Assembly (NCBI GenBank): GCA_963971285.1
Contig: OZ020262.1
Coordinates: forward strand, 2,482,082 to 2,546,081
From: Astropecten irregularis
Lineage: Eukaryota > Echinodermata > Asteroidea > Paxillosida > Astropectinidae
Direction of reading: 5' to 3'
Length of the DNA stretch: 64,000 nt
The notes under the pieces are model-generated. The model had not been told where the DNA came from. It did not search any database and saw only the letters and a program-made list of their open reading frames with translations. A program made the position numbers and the translations under genes. Below are positions 61,785 to 64,000 of this stretch, piece after piece (position 1 is the first letter of the stretch; each line of letters starts with the position of its first letter).

Positions 61785-64000
61785 AAACTCAGAGGCTGAC
61801 CACTCTTCATAAGATATTCAACCACGAACTTGACATTAACGCTGACCTGTTTGTTAAGCAGAAACCCAGCAGATCTAGAAGAGGCAACAACAAACAACTT
61901 AAAGTTCTACATTCAACATCAACTCCATATTCTCAATCCTTCTTCCCTGAAACCACCCAAATTTGGAATAAATTACCCCAGTCAACTGTCGATATAACTT
62001 CAACCACAGCCTTCAAAAGCTCCATTAAGCCTATATTACTACAACTTTAAAATAATACATAGCAGATTAGATCCCGATCCACTCTCGGCAACTTCCAGTA
62101 TAGTCCCTAGAGGACCTTTCGGAAGTGTTTTCTACAAGGTACAAGGTACAAGGTACAAGGTACGACTTGACTTGGGTACGAGTTGACTTGGGTACGACTT
62201 GACTTGGGTACGAGTTAACTTGGGTACGAGATGACTTGGGTACGAGTTAACTTGGGTACGAGATGACCCAAAATCCCCTAGTACTAATATTATGGCCTAC
62301 TCATAGCTGCAGTAACTGAAGCTGCAGTAACTGTAGCCCAATATTACTCCTGACGTTGTTGTCGTAGCCTATATAATATACTAGGCCTACGACAACAACG
62401 TCAGGAGTTATATTGGGCTACAGTTACTGCAGCTAGCCTACTCACTGCACTGCTACGGGAGTAGGCTACCTACCGGCCTACGGGAAAAACGCAAAGAAAC
62501 AATGCGTGCCACGTACCGTTCAAAGAATTTTTAGCCTCCCGGAGTCACTTTCAGCATAGGCATAGATCAACTTGCTTCAGAAATTCTGTTTAATCCAGCA
62601 CAGCAGGTCAGGTCAAACTCTCTGAGTCACTCAATTATGTGTACACATCGGCACACCCATATCTGTTCAGTCTGTACGATGTCGCCGTACATGTAATGTA
62701 CATACATGTACGAGTACCACTACCACTACCAGTACAGTATAATGCAGAAGAAGATCTTTGATGTAGATACGTAGACTTTACACGAGTCGTTATTTTGAGG
62801 TAAATAGGAGCATCTCCATTAGGCCATAAAAAAAAAATTGTTGTATTGGCGTAACGGAGGTTTGGAAAATAGGGTAGGGCGGGCGGATTTTTTTTTTTTT
62901 ATTTAATTTTTCCTGGGGTATTAAATGCTTTTTCCCCTGTATATCACAGTATTTGACGTGTCAAATAAAGACAAGAAATGACATAACAACTTTAACCAGT
63001 CTGGTTTCCATCTTTTACTCCTTTTAAGCTTTTAATCTGCATACAAATTTGCGATTTTTTTATTTTATTTAATTTTTTTCCCGATTTTTATTTATTTATT
63101 TTTAATTTTTTTTTTTTTTGGTTTAAAATGTTTACGGTCGGGGCATATTTTTGGGTCGGGCGGGTTACGCAAAAACAACAATTGTTTTTTTATGGCCTTA
63201 TTAGCCATAACAAAGTTGGCTCGTGCTTCATTGAAAAGCAAGACGTATACACGTACACACACAACTGGCGTAGCGAGTGACGGGGCGCAGTGGGCGCGAA
63301 TAAGACCGCTCAATTACAGACTGGATTTCAAGTCTAATTAAATTGTCGGGGGGGATGGGGGGGGGGGGGTGGAGGGGGGATTGGGTGAGGGTGGGGGGGG
63401 GTGTTGTTCTACGCCCCTGGAAACGAAAATATTGTTGATCTTTTAAAAGATCAAAAATAAAAGAGAAAAGAAATACTGTGGCTGTTTTTCACTGTTTTCT
63501 CAAAAAGTGGGCATGCACACCGTATGGGACTGAAATATTCACAGATGTCTGTTACTGTATTTGTCTTGATTTAATGATATGTTTGCCCATGAATCTGTAT
63601 TTGATAAAAACAATTACTTTTAAACAAAATAATAATTGTTAATTTTCCTGCGCCCCACTAATAGTGCGTCTTTTTTTGCAAATACTCGCGATTTTTTGCC
63701 TTGGGATTCGGGAAGTGTGTGTGAATGCAACGAATGGTCCGCAACATTTTTTTGTGTAGGCCTTATAGCTATAAGTAAAGTATATCCCATCGTGCAAGAC
63801 GTGCACTATCCGAACTTCCTGTTAGCACAGTGTTGAATGTGTAAACTGTACAACACATCAACTCAATCACGCTTTTTCAGTGTGTGTGAACATGGTAACT
63901 TTGTGTGAAAAAAAAAAACCTCGGACACCTACCTTTCATCGTCTCCACAACTAGTGGATCTATAGCATCCCTTGCAGCCCCACTGCCTCTGCTTGGAATG
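61785..64000. repeat. second copy of 56689-60121
   Basis: From AAACTCAGAGGCTGACC at the gap edge to the window end, the sequence repeats 56689-60121 nearly base for base: LINE 3-prime end, ACAAGGT repeats, right minisatellite array, palindrome, T-rich block, R1 fragment and the exon-like sequence. It lacks the insertions at 56900-57884 and 59310-59521 and differs by scattered substitutions and short indels (for example CTTTTAG missing after CATAGCA near 62062). Confidence 0.95.
63933..64000 (-). CDS. BEN-domain-like exon, second copy, cut by window end
   Basis: The same donor (GTAGGT) and 68 nt of the same exon as at 60054-60166, identical in the visible part. The acceptor side lies beyond the window. 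Confidence 0.4.

Noticed and set aside
61415-61897. Frames running across the N block
   Set aside because: They exist only because unknown bases contain no stops.
61785-62162. A second independent LINE insertion
   Set aside because: Its 3-prime flank is identical to that of the first copy, so it is the same insertion duplicated or allelic.

Overview
The window is animal nuclear DNA. It has spliced exons with GT/AG junctions, tRNA-derived SINEs, non-LTR retrotransposons, Penelope-like and DIRS-like retroelements, Ty3/gypsy remains and many MITEs, and no operon-like coding blocks. The mix of DIRS-1-type, Penelope-like and jockey/CR1-like elements, the dense palindromic MITEs and the signs of two haplotypes in the assembly suggest a highly heterozygous marine invertebrate. 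An echinoderm-like deuterostome is my guess, but nothing in the sequence proves it. Almost all long open frames belong to mobile elements or tandem repeats.

Host genes. The main host gene is a phospholipid scramblase (PLSCR family) on the minus strand. Three coding exons are visible: 39371-39162 (start codon and proline-rich N-terminus), 34823-34746 and 5405-5276. Their splice phases join exactly, and the encoded residues run without a gap through the scramblase core to the cysteine-rich palmitoylation region. The rest of the gene lies off the left edge. The last two exons are separated by an intron of about 29.3 kb that is packed with transposons. A second likely host exon, with BEN-domain-like sequence, lies on the minus strand at 60166-60054 and is partly repeated at the right edge.

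Layout. 1-5275: DIRS terminus, tRNA-headed inverted element, LINE and Penelope-like fragments, SINE and MITE. 5406-34745 (scramblase intron 3): dispersed repeat pair, LINE scraps, tRNA-headed elements, a tyrosine-recombinase fragment, a decayed Ty3/gypsy element (15537 to about 23255) broken by at least four insertions, an SGNH-hydrolase-like fragment, a hAT-type MITE, and a nearly complete DIRS-like element (25974-31130). 34824-39161 (intron 2): an inverted-repeat element and a decayed DDE-type transposase-like gene. 39372-50900: a CR1/jockey-like LINE on the minus strand, a 36-bp minisatellite, MITEs and a 2.9-kb foldback structure. 50929-53185: a Harbinger-like element swollen by a 87-bp tandem array. 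53469-58178: an element with minisatellite inverted ends that contains a LINE. 56689-60121 is repeated at 61785-64000 across a gap of exactly 200 N. The two copies differ by two clean transposon insertions, so the repeat looks like two haplotypes placed side by side.

No genes here work together as a pathway. The biology is a host gene dispersed among nested mobile elements, several of which give filled and empty sites, target-site duplications and nesting order that date one insertion against another.
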